DNA of 64,000 nucleotides from Herbaspirillum rhizosphaerae. GTDB taxonomy: Bacteria > Pseudomonadota > Gammaproteobacteria > Burkholderiales > Burkholderiaceae_D. The stretch is from contig NZ_LFLU01000011.1 of the NCBI RefSeq assembly GCF_001189965.1, positions 107,372 through 171,371 of the forward strand. The letters are read 5' to 3'. This document shows positions 1-9,049 of this stretch, piece after piece (positions within the stretch are counted from its first letter, which is position 1; every line of letters begins with the position of its first letter). The notes beneath the pieces are model-generated. The model ran no database searches, had not been told where the DNA came from, and saw only the letters and a program-made list of their open reading frames with translations. Both the position numbers and the translations under genes were made by a program.

Positions 1-269
1 TCGGTCGACAGATCGATCTCGCCCTCGGGCGCAGGCGACGGCGGGCAGACGTAAATTCCGGAACCCATGTGCACTTCGATATAACCCTCAACCTCCAGCG
101 CGATCAAGGCTTCGCGCAGCGACGGCCGACTGACGCCCAGTTGCACGGACAAATCGCGCTCCGATGGCAACCGCGAACCAACAGGAAACTCGCCTTCGAC
201 AATCAGCTTGCGCAGCTGGTCGCTGATCTGGCGGTACAGTCGTTGCGGCTCGATCGCTTCAATTGGCAT
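1..269 (-). CDS. GntR/FadR-type transcriptional regulator, N-terminal part (cut by window edge)
   Basis: Only the first 89 codons are present; the gene runs off the left edge. The protein opens MPIEAIEPQRLYRQISDQLR and continues with a GntR winged helix-turn-helix (about residues 13-80: SRLPSERDLSVQLGVSRPSL, then REALIALEVEGYIEV and the wing GSGIYV). The spacing and sequence fit the FadR subfamily; the ligand-binding FCD domain would lie outside the window. It is downstream of, and co-oriented with, the Ldh2-like dehydrogenase, so it is probably co-transcribed. Two TGGT-N3-ACCA palindromes at 1633 and 1795, the classical FadR-subfamily operator form, make it the likely regulator of the sugar-acid genes on both sides. 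The effector is unknown. Confidence 0.85.
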   Translation of the reverse strand, partial: MPIEAIEPQRLYRQISDQLRKLIVEGEFPVGSRLPSERDLSVQLGVSRPSLREALIALEVEGYIEVHMGSGIYVCPPSPAPEGEIDLST

Positions 270-393
270 AGAGGGTTCCGATGAGAATTCTGTCTTTGTC
301 TTGGCGCCGGATTGTATCTCGTATCTCACCTGCAAGCGAATGATCAGCTTGCTGCCGGCGCAGCAATCTGCTGCCGCGCCGGCATCGTCAGGT

Positions 394-1458
394 TCAGTCC
401 GCCAGCGCTGCCGGAAAGCTTAAACCGTACTGTTGCGCTGCCTCGCGCAGCGTCGGCGCAATCGTCGGATGCAGGGCCACGCCTTGCTCCAGCTGCTGCG
501 CGCGGCGCGCCATGCCGCGGTCGCCCGGCATGCGCACCTTTTCCACGCCGGGGCGCGGCGGATTGGTCCGACACGCTTCGGCGATGTGATCCATCTGGCG
601 TTTGAACGCGGCTTCGCCGCCGAAGGCCGCGGGATCGTACAGACTCATGAACACCGTGGCGCCCCAGCCTGCCGGCGGATCGGCGCGACCGAAACCGGAC
701 AGGCCGCCGGTCAGCGCTTCGATCAGCACCGCCAGGCCAAATCCTTTGTGCCCCGCCGACAAACCGCCCAGCGGCAGAATCGTGCCCGGTGGATCGGCGG
801 CGAATACGGCAGGATCGCGGCTGGGATTACCCTGCGCATCAAGCAACCACTCTTCTTCGAACTGCTTGCCGGCCTTATGCAGGCGATTGCTCATGCCGTT
901 GGTCGTGATCGATGCGGAGATGTCGACCAGGAAAGGCGTGCCGGACGTAGGAATGCCGGCAGCGATAGGATTCGGCGTGAATACCGCGCGCGTGCCGCCG
1001 AACGGCGCCACGCTGTGTACCGCAGGATCGGAGCTCGACAACACCATCAGGAAACCTTCTTCCGTCGCGCGCAGCAGATACGCAGCGAGGCAGGCAATGT
1101 GATGGCTGTGATGAATCGCCAGCGAGGCGGTGCCGAGTTCGCGGGCGCGCGGGATCAGCGCGTCGATGCCCTTGTGCACCAGCCATGGTCCTGGCAGACG
1201 ACGCCCGTCCCAGACCAGTGCGGCCGGACGATCTGACACCACTTCCGGTTCGCCGGAAGTCGTCATCGCGCCCTTCTCGATCTCTTTGACGTAAGGCGCC
1301 AGCAAAGCCAGGCCGTGCGTATCGTGGCCCAGCAGGTCGCCGTCGACCAGCGTGCCCGCCACCGAAGCGGCAGGCTCTAGCGGCAGGCCGGCTTTCTGCA
1401 GCAGTTGCGTGGAGAACTGCTTGAGTTCGACAGCGGAAAAACGTTCGGGTGAAGCCAT
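394..1458 (-). CDS. Ldh2/YiaK-family NAD(P)-dependent 2-ketoacid/hydroxyacid dehydrogenase
   Basis: 354 aa, the usual length for the malate/L-lactate dehydrogenase-2 family, which includes 2,3-diketo-L-gulonate, sulfolactate and ureidoglycolate dehydrogenases. Family marks are an early GHDTHG segment (about residues 46-51), the His-rich HHSHHIA segment near 116-122 that carries the catalytic His, and the AGHKGFGLAVLIEALTGGLS cofactor-region motif. The start is set at 1458 (MASPERF) because an AGGATGG Shine-Dalgarno lies 8 nt upstream; a start 21 nt further upstream would overlap that ribosome site. Substrate cannot be read from sequence. Next to an IlvD/Edd dehydratase and a sugar importer, it probably oxidises or reduces a sugar-acid intermediate. 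The GntR regulator follows downstream on the same strand. Confidence 0.85.
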   Translation of the reverse strand: MASPERFSAVELKQFSTQLLQKAGLPLEPAASVAGTLVDGDLLGHDTHGLALLAPYVKEIEKGAMTTSGEPEVVSDRPAALVWDGRRLPGPWLVHKGIDALIPRARELGTASLAIHHSHHIACLAAYLLRATEEGFLMVLSSSDPAVHSVAPFGGTRAVFTPNPIAAGIPTSGTPFLVDISASITTNGMSNRLHKAGKQFEEEWLLDAQGNPSRDPAVFAADPPGTILPLGGLSAGHKGFGLAVLIEALTGGLSGFGRADPPAGWGATVFMSLYDPAAFGGEAAFKRQMDHIAEACRTNPPRPGVEKVRMPGDRGMARRAQQLEQGVALHPTIAPTLREAAQQYGLSFPAALAD

Positions 1459-1632
1459 GGAAAAAAACCATCCTTTCATTGCAGTAATCGGTGGCAGGCA
1501 GACGCCCGCGCAAACTTGAATTCATGACAGCCCCGGCGCAGGCGCAGATCCGCGCACACAGGGACACAGGGCAGAAGCGATATCGTCTCGACTCTTGTAT
1601 TTTTGCCTGCCGACGCACACAAAGAGGTCATG

Positions 1633-1643
1633 TGGTCAGACCA
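1633..1643. promoter_or_regulatory. FadR-type operator TGGTCAGACCA
   Basis: A perfect TGGT-N3-ACCA palindrome, 175 bp upstream of the Ldh2-like gene start. This is the operator form bound by FadR-subfamily GntR regulators such as PdhR and LldR. The partial GntR gene at 1-269 is the obvious candidate. A second copy lies 162 bp away. Confidence 0.6.
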
Positions 1644-1794
1644 GATAAGGAAAAGAATTTCATATCACCCCGGCAGTGTCAAGAAAGAAAACGATGCACG
1701 AAAATAATTCACCTACGCCGCAGCGCACCATTGGGCATCATAGAGTGCAAGGGAAACACGAGTCAGGTATCGGTAAAAAGATGTATGACAAATC

Positions 1795-1805
1795 TGGTAT
1801 TACCA
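1795..1805. promoter_or_regulatory. FadR-type operator TGGTATTACCA
   Basis: Second perfect TGGT-N3-ACCA palindrome in the same divergent region. It immediately precedes a TTGACC -35-like hexamer at 1807-1812, so binding here could block transcription toward the dehydratase at 2274. Two identical half-site patterns in one intergenic region are unlikely by chance. Confidence 0.6.
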
Positions 1806-2273
1806 CTTGACCAAAGCACAAATGCTGAAATAGACTCGCTGGCATCTTTTCGAAGCATGTAGTCCGCGATATATAAAAATACAAGAGCAAAGATTGCCAA
1901 ATATTGCTCACGGACAGCAACGCAGCACTGGAGACAGGCATTGAAATTCTTAGCTAGCCGGGGGAGTACGCCAACCGTGCCGTGTGCATGGAAGCAAGTC
2001 GTGTCGCAGGCGCGCCTGTGCGATCTTGTGTCTGCGCGCACTACTTTTGCGGCGAGCGCTTATGCTGCCGCTGCGTCCCGCTATACCTGCCGCCTCGGCC
2101 ATGCCGGCAACGGCGACGCCATGCTGGCATATCACCTGATGGATTTCTCCCGCTACTTTTTCGACCAAAGCGATATTCGCCACTGATTCTTCCGACAGCC
2201 ATCCGATTCAGACAGCATTCATGGTCCGCCTCTCGTCGTCGATGAGCGGGCCACAAGGAAAGAAGGAAAGAAC

Positions 2274-4001
2274 ATGAGCGACACCAAAAAGATTACCCGC
2301 CGCAGCCAGGCATGGTTCGGCCGGCAAGACCGTGACGGCTTCATCTACCGTTCGTGGGTGAAGAACCGCGGCATTCCGCACGATCAGTTCGATGGCCGTC
2401 CGGTCATCGGCATTTGCAATACCTATTCCGAACTGACGCCCTGCAATTCGCATTTCCGCGCACTGGCAGAACAGGTCAAGATCGGCATCTGGGAAGCCGG
2501 CGGTTTTCCGCTGGAGTTCCCGGTGATGTCGCTCGGCGAAACGCTGATGCGCCCGACGGCGATGCTGTTCCGCAATCTGGCCAGCATGGACGTGGAAGAA
2601 TCGATCCGCGCCAACCCGCTCGACGGCGTGGTGCTGCTGATGGGCTGCGACAAGACTACGCCTGCCCTGCTGATGGGTGCGTCGTCGGTGGACTTGCCGA
2701 CCATCGGCATCTCCGGCGGTCCGATGCTGTCCGGCAAATACCGCGGCGGTGAGCTCGGCTCCGGCACCGGCGTCTGGCAGATGTCGGAAGAAGTGCGCGC
2801 AGGCCAGATGTCGCAGGAAGAATTCTTCGAAGCAGAAAGCTGCATGCACCGCTCGCACGGCCACTGCATGACCATGGGCACGGCATCGACCATGGCCAGC
2901 ATGGTGGAAGCGCTGGGCATGAGCTTGCCGGGCAACGCCGCGATCCCTGCCGTCGATGCGCGCCGCAACGTGCTGGCGCGCAACTCCGGGCGCCGTATCG
3001 TCGAGATGGTCAAGGAAGATCTGATCATGTCCAAGATCCTGACCAAGGCGGCATTTGAAAACGCCATCCGCGTCAATGCCGGCATCGGCGGCTCGACCAA
3101 CGCCGTGATCCACTTGCTGGCGATCGCCGGCCGCATCGGCGTCGACCTGAAGCTGGAAGATTGGGACACCATCGGCCAGAAGCTGCCCTGCCTGGTCAAT
3201 TTGCAACCATCGGGCAAATACCTGATGGAAGATTTCTACTACGCCGGCGGTTTGCCGTCGGTGATCCGCGAACTGGAAAGCGTGATCGACAAGAGCGCCC
3301 TGTCCGCCAACGGCCAGACCTTGTGGGACAACTGCAAGGACGCGCCGAACTGGAACCGCGACGTCATCCACGCTTTCGATGCGCCGTTCAAGCCGGCCGC
3401 CGGGATCGCCATCCTGCATGGCAACCTGTGCCCGGACGGCGCCGTCATCAAGCCGTCGGCAGCAACGCCTGCGCTGCTCAAACACATCGGCCGCGCCGTG
3501 GTGTTTGAAAATAGCGACGACCTGCACAAGCGCATCGACGACGAAGATCTGGACGTCGATGAAAACTGCGTGCTGGTGCTGAAGAACTGCGGCCCCAAGG
3601 GCTATCCCGGCATGGGCGAAGCGGGCAACATGCCGCTGCCGCCGAAGGTGCTGCGCAAGGGCATCACCGACATGGTCCGTGTATCGGACGCGCGCATGAG
3701 CGGCACGGCGTATGGCACCGTGGTCCTGCACGTCACGCCGGAAGCGGCTGCCGGCGGTCCGCTGGCGCTGGTGCAAAACGGCGACATGGTGGAACTGGAT
3801 GTGGAAGCGCGCAAGCTGCACCTGCATGTCAGCGACGAAGAACTGGAACGCCGCCGCGCGTCGTGGCAAGCGCCGAAAGCGCCTGCGGATCGCGGCTGGG
3901 TCAAGCTCTACGTCGACCATGTGCAGCAAGCCAACCTCGGCGCCGATCTGGATTTCCTGGTCGGCAAGAGCGGCTCGGGCATTCCCAAGGACAACCACTG
4001 A
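2274..4001 (+). CDS. IlvD/Edd-family sugar-acid dehydratase
   Basis: 575 aa. The IlvD/Edd family dehydrates 2,3-dihydroxy acids to 2-keto-3-deoxy acids using an Fe-S cluster. All three cluster Cys motifs are visible: TPCN (Cys57), GCDKTTP (Cys125) and GHCMTMGTA (Cys198). Length and context (hydroxyacid dehydrogenases plus a sugar importer, no branched-chain amino acid genes) fit the pentonate/hexonate dehydratase branch (arabinonate, xylonate or galactonate type) rather than biosynthetic IlvD. A strong purine-rich ribosome site (AAGGAAAGAAGGAAAG) precedes the ATG. The exact aldonate substrate is not readable. The product would be a 2-keto-3-deoxy acid, and no aldolase for it is in this window. 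Confidence 0.88.
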   Translation: MSDTKKITRRSQAWFGRQDRDGFIYRSWVKNRGIPHDQFDGRPVIGICNTYSELTPCNSHFRALAEQVKIGIWEAGGFPLEFPVMSLGETLMRPTAMLFRNLASMDVEESIRANPLDGVVLLMGCDKTTPALLMGASSVDLPTIGISGGPMLSGKYRGGELGSGTGVWQMSEEVRAGQMSQEEFFEAESCMHRSHGHCMTMGTASTMASMVEALGMSLPGNAAIPAVDARRNVLARNSGRRIVEMVKEDLIMSKILTKAAFENAIRVNAGIGGSTNAVIHLLAIAGRIGVDLKLEDWDTIGQKLPCLVNLQPSGKYLMEDFYYAGGLPSVIRELESVIDKSALSANGQTLWDNCKDAPNWNRDVIHAFDAPFKPAAGIAILHGNLCPDGAVIKPSAATPALLKHIGRAVVFENSDDLHKRIDDEDLDVDENCVLVLKNCGPKGYPGMGEAGNMPLPPKVLRKGITDMVRVSDARMSGTAYGTVVLHVTPEAAAGGPLALVQNGDMVELDVEARKLHLHVSDEELERRRASWQAPKAPADRGWVKLYVDHVQQANLGADLDFLVGKSGSGIPKDNH

Positions 4002-4152
4002 TTGCATGGGTAAATATCTGACTTGATTTTTCAATCATCAGGCGGCGAAAGATTCAGGCGCGCTCCCCTCTCGGGGAATGACGACCGATAAAGATGAACT
4101 TCCGCCCGCCGTGATGGTGCGCTTTGACTGCAACATACGGAGACATGAAGCA

Positions 4153-5109
4153 ATGAAAGTATTGATTACCGACTACGATTTTCCCGATGTAGAACTTGAA
4201 CTCGCGCTGTACCGCGAAGCCGGCGTTGAAGTCGTGACGGCGCAATGCCGCACCGAAGAAGAGGTCATCAAAGCCGCCGAAGGCTGCGAGGGCCTGCTGG
4301 TGCAATATGCGCCGGTCAACGCCAAGGTATTCGCCGCCCGCCCTGAAATCCGCATCGCCAGCCGTTACGGCGCCGGCTTCGACACCATCAACACCGCCGA
4401 TGCCGCTCAACATGGCGTCTGGGTCGGCAACTCGCCCGACTATGGCGTCGGCGAAGTTGCCACGCATGCGCTGGCGATGGCGCTGGACCTGGTCCGCAAC
4501 ATCACCGGCTACGACCGCGACGTCAAATCCGGCCAATGGCATTACACTACCGCCGGCAAGATCCAGCGCTGTTCCGAAATGACTATCGGCATCGTCGGTC
4601 TCGGCCGCATCGGCAAGCGCATGGCGCATATCAGCCGCAACCTCTTCAAACGCGTGATCGCCTACGATCCGCACATTATCGACGGCGACTTCCCGGCTTA
4701 TGTGGAACGCGTTAGCAAGGAAGAATTGTTCAGGCAGGCGCACGTAGTTTCCTTGCACACGCCGCTCAACGATGAGACCCGCGGCATGATCGATGCATCG
4801 GTGTTGAAATTGATGCAACAGGACAGCTTCCTGGTCAATTCCGCGCGCGGCGGCCTGGTCAATATCGACGACCTGCTCAAGGCGCTCGACACCAACCTGA
4901 AGGGTGCCGGACTGGACGTTTTGCCGGTCGAACCGCCGGCCACAAGTTCCGCTATTGTCCAGCACAAACGTGTGCTATTGTCGCCGCACGCCGCCTTCTA
5001 TTCCGAAGTCGCCGCGAAGGAATTGCGCCGCAAGGCAGCGCAAAACCTGATCGACTGGGACCGCAACGGGCGCCCGTCGTATGTGGTGGTTGAAGGCAGG
5101 AAAAAATAA
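4153..5109 (+). CDS. D-isomer-specific 2-hydroxyacid dehydrogenase (C-terminal binding protein-like)
   Basis: 318 aa, NAD(P)-dependent. The nucleotide-binding motif is GIVGLGRIGKR, and the catalytic triad is visible: Arg in NSARGG, Glu in LPVEPP and His in LLSPHAAFYS. The start at 4153 (MKVLITDY) is preferred because CGGAGAC lies 8 nt upstream; a start at 4078 would add 25 poorly conserved-looking residues and lacks a ribosome site. It follows the IlvD/Edd dehydratase by about 150 bp and precedes the ABC importer. It probably interconverts a 2-keto acid and a D-2-hydroxy acid in the same pathway. Substrate unknown; the CtBP-like motif pattern resembles phosphoglycerate/hydroxypyruvate-type members. 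Confidence 0.85.
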   Translation: MKVLITDYDFPDVELELALYREAGVEVVTAQCRTEEEVIKAAEGCEGLLVQYAPVNAKVFAARPEIRIASRYGAGFDTINTADAAQHGVWVGNSPDYGVGEVATHALAMALDLVRNITGYDRDVKSGQWHYTTAGKIQRCSEMTIGIVGLGRIGKRMAHISRNLFKRVIAYDPHIIDGDFPAYVERVSKEELFRQAHVVSLHTPLNDETRGMIDASVLKLMQQDSFLVNSARGGLVNIDDLLKALDTNLKGAGLDVLPVEPPATSSAIVQHKRVLLSPHAAFYSEVAAKELRRKAAQNLIDWDRNGRPSYVVVEGRKK

Positions 5110-5468
5110 TCAAACGACAAAGATAATTGTCTGCATCCCAGCCAGTCGCCAGATGCAGGCAAGCATGAACTCAGCAAGCGCAGCAGATTTGACGAAGACA
5201 GCAACCGATCTCGCAACAAGCAAAAATAAGCAACAAGAACAAGCAGCACAAGAGAGGTATGACGCGTTGATGATGTAAGAGTATTCGCTATCGCAAAACG
5301 AATGACCGAATAAGTAACGATAGTGCGCTATCACCGTTGTATCTCTCAATACCGCCGAAAATCATAAAAATCAAACGGCGCAGGTATCAGAAATAAATGT
5401 GCGGAGGCCCTCCAAGAAGGGGCCTGCTGCAGACACAAAAAACGAGATATTGAGACGAGGAGCAAGGC
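5110..5468. other. Intergenic leader before the sugar importer
   Basis: 359 bp without a supported gene. It contains one short inverted repeat (AGGCCC-N9-GGGCCT, 5405-5425) about 45 bp before the importer ATPase. There is no T-run, so this is not a clear terminator. I see no convincing sigma-70 promoter. Confidence 0.45.
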
Positions 5469-6557
5469 ATGGCATCAGTTCAGATTCGCGGCATCAAAAA
5501 GCAATTCGGCAGCACCCAGGTCATTCGTGGCGTCGATATCGAGATCGAGGACGGCCAGTTCGCCGTGCTGGTCGGCCCTTCCGGCTGCGGCAAGTCAACA
5601 CTGCTGCGCATGCTGGCGGGCCTCGAAGAAATCACCGAAGGCGAGATCTCCATCGGCGGCACAGTGGTCAACAACGTCCAGCCCAAGGACCGCGACATCG
5701 CCATGGTGTTTCAGAACTATGCGTTGTATCCGCACATGACGGTCAACGACAACATGGCGTTCTCATTGATGCTGGCCAAGAAGGACAAATCCTTCATCCA
5801 GCAACAGGTCAAGAAGGCCGCCGAAATTCTCGGCCTGACCAATCTGCTGGAACGCTATCCGCGCCAGCTCTCCGGCGGCCAGCGCCAGCGTGTGGCGATG
5901 GGCCGCGCGATCGTGCGCGATCCGCAGGTCTTCCTGTTCGACGAACCGTTGTCCAACCTTGACGCCAAGCTGCGCGTGCAGATGCGCACCGAGATCAAGG
6001 AACTGCATCAGCGCCTGAAGACGACTTCGGTCTACGTCACCCATGACCAGATCGAAGCGATGACCATGGCTGATCAGATCGTCGTCATGCGTGACGGCCT
6101 GGTGGAACAACGCGGCCGTCCGCTGGAACTGTACGACCGCCCCGCCAACATTTTTGTCGCGGGCTTCATCGGTTCGCCGGCGATGAACTTTATCCCCGCC
6201 ACACTGCGTCGCAATGCCGACAAGGCCGAAGTCGAATTCGCCGACGGCACGCGCCTGCCTGCGCCGTATGCACACCGCGGTCTGGACGGCGTCGACGGCC
6301 AGCGCGTGGTCTACGGCGTGCGTCCGGAACACCTGAGCATCGGCCCCGCCGGCAGCGGCATGAGCACCAAGGTGGTGGTGGTCGAACCGACCGGCGCCGA
6401 CACCGAAGTCTATGCACGCTTCAACGATACCAGCCTGACATCGATCTTCCGCGAACGCCATAACTTCGGCGCCGGCGACACGATCAACCTGGTGCCGGAA
6501 CACGGCAGCACGCATCTGTTCGATGCAGACAGCGGCAAGACGCTGGCGCGCGGTTGA
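5469..6557 (+). CDS. Sugar ABC transporter ATPase (UgpC/MalK family)
   Basis: 362 aa. The ATP-binding domain has Walker [10 protein letters not shown] (36-44), signature [14 protein letters not shown] (from about 135), Walker B VFLFDEP (about 154-160), D-loop SNLDAKLR and switch His in [12 protein letters not shown]-terminal OB/TOBE region of about 120 residues (GVRPEHL) is typical of MalK/UgpC-type subunits that energise CUT1 carbohydrate importers. A good GAGGAG ribosome site precedes the ATG. It is the first gene of ATPase - binding protein - permease - permease, so it energises the importer encoded by the next three genes. Confidence 0.92.
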   Translation: MASVQIRGIKKQFGSTQVIRGVDIEIEDGQFAVLVGPSGCGKSTLLRMLAGLEEITEGEISIGGTVVNNVQPKDRDIAMVFQNYALYPHMTVNDNMAFSLMLAKKDKSFIQQQVKKAAEILGLTNLLERYPRQLSGGQRQRVAMGRAIVRDPQVFLFDEPLSNLDAKLRVQMRTEIKELHQRLKTTSVYVTHDQIEAMTMADQIVVMRDGLVEQRGRPLELYDRPANIFVAGFIGSPAMNFIPATLRRNADKAEVEFADGTRLPAPYAHRGLDGVDGQRVVYGVRPEHLSIGPAGSGMSTKVVVVEPTGADTEVYARFNDTSLTSIFRERHNFGAGDTINLVPEHGSTHLFDADSGKTLARG

Positions 6558-6681
6558 TCTTGAATTTGATTCATCTTTTTCAAAGCAGTCCCTGTAACAC
6601 CATCTGTACTACAGCAAGTAAAAATAACAACGCAACAGAGCGGACCCATTCACTTTCATCAGAAGAGAAGGAGTAGGAGAC

Positions 6682-8019
6682 ATGACTAAGCTGACCAGAC
6701 GTGACTTTTTGGCTGCGAGCGCATCCGTCGCTGCAGCATCGACCGTAGCCACCACCAATGCATTCGCCGCACCGGCAGCGCCAGCCGCCACCGGCGCCGG
6801 CCTCAAGTTCGAGATCGAGAAAGGCGCGACGCTGCGCGTGCTGCGCTGGAAGCGTTTCGTTCAGGGCGATGAAGACCTGTGGAATGCCAACGTCAAGAAA
6901 TTCACAGAGAAGACCGGCGTCGCCGTGCGTACCGACAGCGAAGGCTGGGAAGACCTGCGCCCCAAGGCGGCGGTTGCCGCCAACGTCGGTTCCGGCCCGG
7001 ACATCGTGATGAGCTGGTTCGACGACCCGCAACAATACCCGACCAAACTGATCGACCTGACCGACCTGGCGACTTCGCTGGGCAGCCGCCTGGGCGGCTG
7101 GTACGACGTCTGCCGCAAATACGGCACCAAGGACGGCAAGTGGATCGCGCTGCCGGTCGGCGTGGTCGGCAATGCGCTGGTCTATCGCGAAAGCCAGTTG
7201 AAAGCTGCCGGCTTCGACGGCGTGCCGAAGGATACCGCCGGTTTCCTGAAAATGTGCCAGGCGCTCAAAGCCAAGAACACACCGGTCGGTTTCGCCCTCG
7301 GCAAGGCCGTCGGCGACGCCAACAACTGGGCGCACTGGCTGCTGTGGTCGCATGGCGGCAAGCTGGTCGACAAGAAAGGCGCCGTCGCCATCAACTCGGC
7401 GGAAACCCGCGCCGCGCTGGAATACGCCAAGCAACTGTACGCGACCTTCATTCCAGGCACGCTGTCCTGGCAAGATCCGTCGAACAACAAGGCCTACCTG
7501 GACGGCCAGATCAGCATGACGGCCAACGGCATCTCGGTGTACTACGCCGCCAAGAACTCGACCGATCCGAAGATGCAGGAAATGGCGAAGGACACGCAAC
7601 ACGCCCACTTCCCTATCGGCCCTGCCGGCAAGCCGACCGAGCTGATGCAGATCACGCAGATGATGATCTTCAAGCACACCAAGTTCCCGAACGCGGCCAA
7701 GGCTTTCGTCCAGTTCATGTTCGAGCCTGAGCAATACAACCCATGGATGGAAGCCTCTATCGGTTACGTCAGCCAGTCGCTCAAGGCCTATGAAAAGAAC
7801 GCCATCTGGACCTCGGATCCGAAGGCCACCGTGTATCGCGATTCGGCGGCGCTGATGATCGATCACGGCCACGAAGGCCCGCTGGGACAAGCATCGGCGG
7901 CGTGTATGGCCGACTACGTGGTGGTCGATATGGTGGCGGAAGCGGCCAGCGGATCGAAGACCGTGCAGCAGGCCATCGACCGTGCAGCAGAACGCGCCAA
8001 GCGTTTCTACAAGGCATAA
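6682..8019 (+). CDS. Sugar ABC transporter substrate-binding protein with Tat signal
   Basis: 445 aa, extracytoplasmic solute-binding family 1 (UgpB/MalE-like) by context and fold-type features. The N-terminus is a twin-arginine signal (TRRDFLAASASVAAAS, then an Ala-rich stretch to about residue 35), so the protein is probably exported folded. It lies between its ATPase and two permeases and has a strong GGAGTAGGAG ribosome site. The ligand is unknown; the neighbouring dehydratase suggests a sugar, aldonate or polyol. Confidence 0.88.
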   Translation: MTKLTRRDFLAASASVAAASTVATTNAFAAPAAPAATGAGLKFEIEKGATLRVLRWKRFVQGDEDLWNANVKKFTEKTGVAVRTDSEGWEDLRPKAAVAANVGSGPDIVMSWFDDPQQYPTKLIDLTDLATSLGSRLGGWYDVCRKYGTKDGKWIALPVGVVGNALVYRESQLKAAGFDGVPKDTAGFLKMCQALKAKNTPVGFALGKAVGDANNWAHWLLWSHGGKLVDKKGAVAINSAETRAALEYAKQLYATFIPGTLSWQDPSNNKAYLDGQISMTANGISVYYAAKNSTDPKMQEMAKDTQHAHFPIGPAGKPTELMQITQMMIFKHTKFPNAAKAFVQFMFEPEQYNPWMEASIGYVSQSLKAYEKNAIWTSDPKATVYRDSAALMIDHGHEGPLGQASAACMADYVVVDMVAEAASGSKTVQQAIDRAAERAKRFYKA

Positions 8020-8149
8020 CAACCTGCTTTCGTTTGTATCGGCTTCTTGCAATTTCTGAAGCTGATGCAAGCGATGCATGGAGCAAAACATGCGTTCGCA
8101 CCGGCTGTCGCCGTGCGAACGCAGTCATCACGCTTACCGAGGTCTGCTT

Positions 8150-9049
8150 ATGTTATCCCGCTTGCTGAACAACCGTAATGTGCTGGGCATGCTGTTCATG
8201 GCGCCCGCCGTATTACTGCTTGTCGTGTTTCTTACCTATCCGCTCGGACTGGGAGTCTGGCTTGGCTTTACCGATACCAAGATCGGTGGCGAAGGCAGCT
8301 TCATCGGACTGGACAATTATTCCTTCCTGCTCGGCGATTCGCTGGCGCAGCTGTCGCTGTTCAACACGCTGTTCTACACCATCAGCGCCAGCATCCTGAA
8401 GTTCGTGCTCGGTCTGTGGCTGGCGATCCTGCTCAACAAGAATCTGCCGCTCAAATCCTTCTTCCGCGCCATCGTACTGCTGCCGTGGATCGTACCTACC
8501 GCCCTGTCGGCGCTGGCGTTCTGGTGGATGTACGATACGCAGTTTTCGGTGATCAGCTGGTCGCTGATGAAGATGGGCCTGATCGATCATTACATCGACT
8601 TCCTCGGCGAGCCATGGCTGGCGCGGATTTCCACCGTGGTCGCCAACGTCTGGCGCGGCATCCCCTTCGTCGCCATCTCGCTGCTGGCCGGCCTGCAAAC
8701 CATCTCGCCTTCGCTGTATGAAGCGGCGGCCATCGACGGCGCCAAGCCGTGGCAGCAGTTCCGCTACGTCACGCTGCCCTTGCTGACCCCGATCATCGCG
8801 GTGGTGATGACATTTTCGGTACTGTTCACCTTCACCGACTTCCAGCTGATCTATGTGCTTACACGCGGCGGTCCGCTGAATGCCACGCACCTGATGGCAA
8901 CGCTGTCGTTCCAACGCGCAATCCCAGGCGGCTCCCTCGGCGAAGGCGCAGCACTGGCAACCTACATGATTCCTTTCCTGCTCGCAGCCATCATGTTTTC
9001 GTACTTCGGCCTGCAACGTCGCGGCTGGCAACAAGGAGGTGACAAATGA
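8150..9049 (+). CDS. Sugar ABC transporter permease (MalF/UgpA family)
   Basis: 299 aa, about six membrane helices. The EAA loop reads EAAAIDGAKPWQQFRYVTLP, the contact site for the ATPase. The start at 8150 (MLSRLLNNRNV) is chosen because GAGG lies 6-9 nt upstream and the first membrane helix follows; the 24 residues from an upstream ATG (8078) are hydrophilic and unlike the family. The stop overlaps the next permease start by 4 nt (ATGA), so the two are translationally coupled. Confidence 0.9.
   Translation: MLSRLLNNRNVLGMLFMAPAVLLLVVFLTYPLGLGVWLGFTDTKIGGEGSFIGLDNYSFLLGDSLAQLSLFNTLFYTISASILKFVLGLWLAILLNKNLPLKSFFRAIVLLPWIVPTALSALAFWWMYDTQFSVISWSLMKMGLIDHYIDFLGEPWLARISTVVANVWRGIPFVAISLLAGLQTISPSLYEAAAIDGAKPWQQFRYVTLPLLTPIIAVVMTFSVLFTFTDFQLIYVLTRGGPLNATHLMATLSFQRAIPGGSLGEGAALATYMIPFLLAAIMFSYFGLQRRGWQQGGDK

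Larger units (their letters stand above)
1459..2273. other. Divergent regulatory region of the sugar-acid locus
   Basis: 815 bp without a convincing gene, between the minus-strand dehydrogenase and the plus-strand dehydratase. It is AT-richer than the flanks, mainly 1600-1960, and holds two TGGT-N3-ACCA palindromes (listed separately). A possible weak plus-strand promoter follows the second one (TTGACC at 1807-1812 with a poor -10 near 1830). The part from 1960 to 2270 is GC-richer, with short open frames that lack ribosome sites and are probably not coding. Confidence 0.6.

Noticed and set aside
1491..2245. Short frames in the first divergent intergenic region as possible small genes
   Set aside because: They cross the operator palindromes, lack Shine-Dalgarno sequences and show mixed composition.
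2208..4034. A 608-codon minus-strand frame opposite the dehydratase
   Set aside because: Antisense shadow with no start signal; the plus-strand frame carries the three IlvD Cys motifs.
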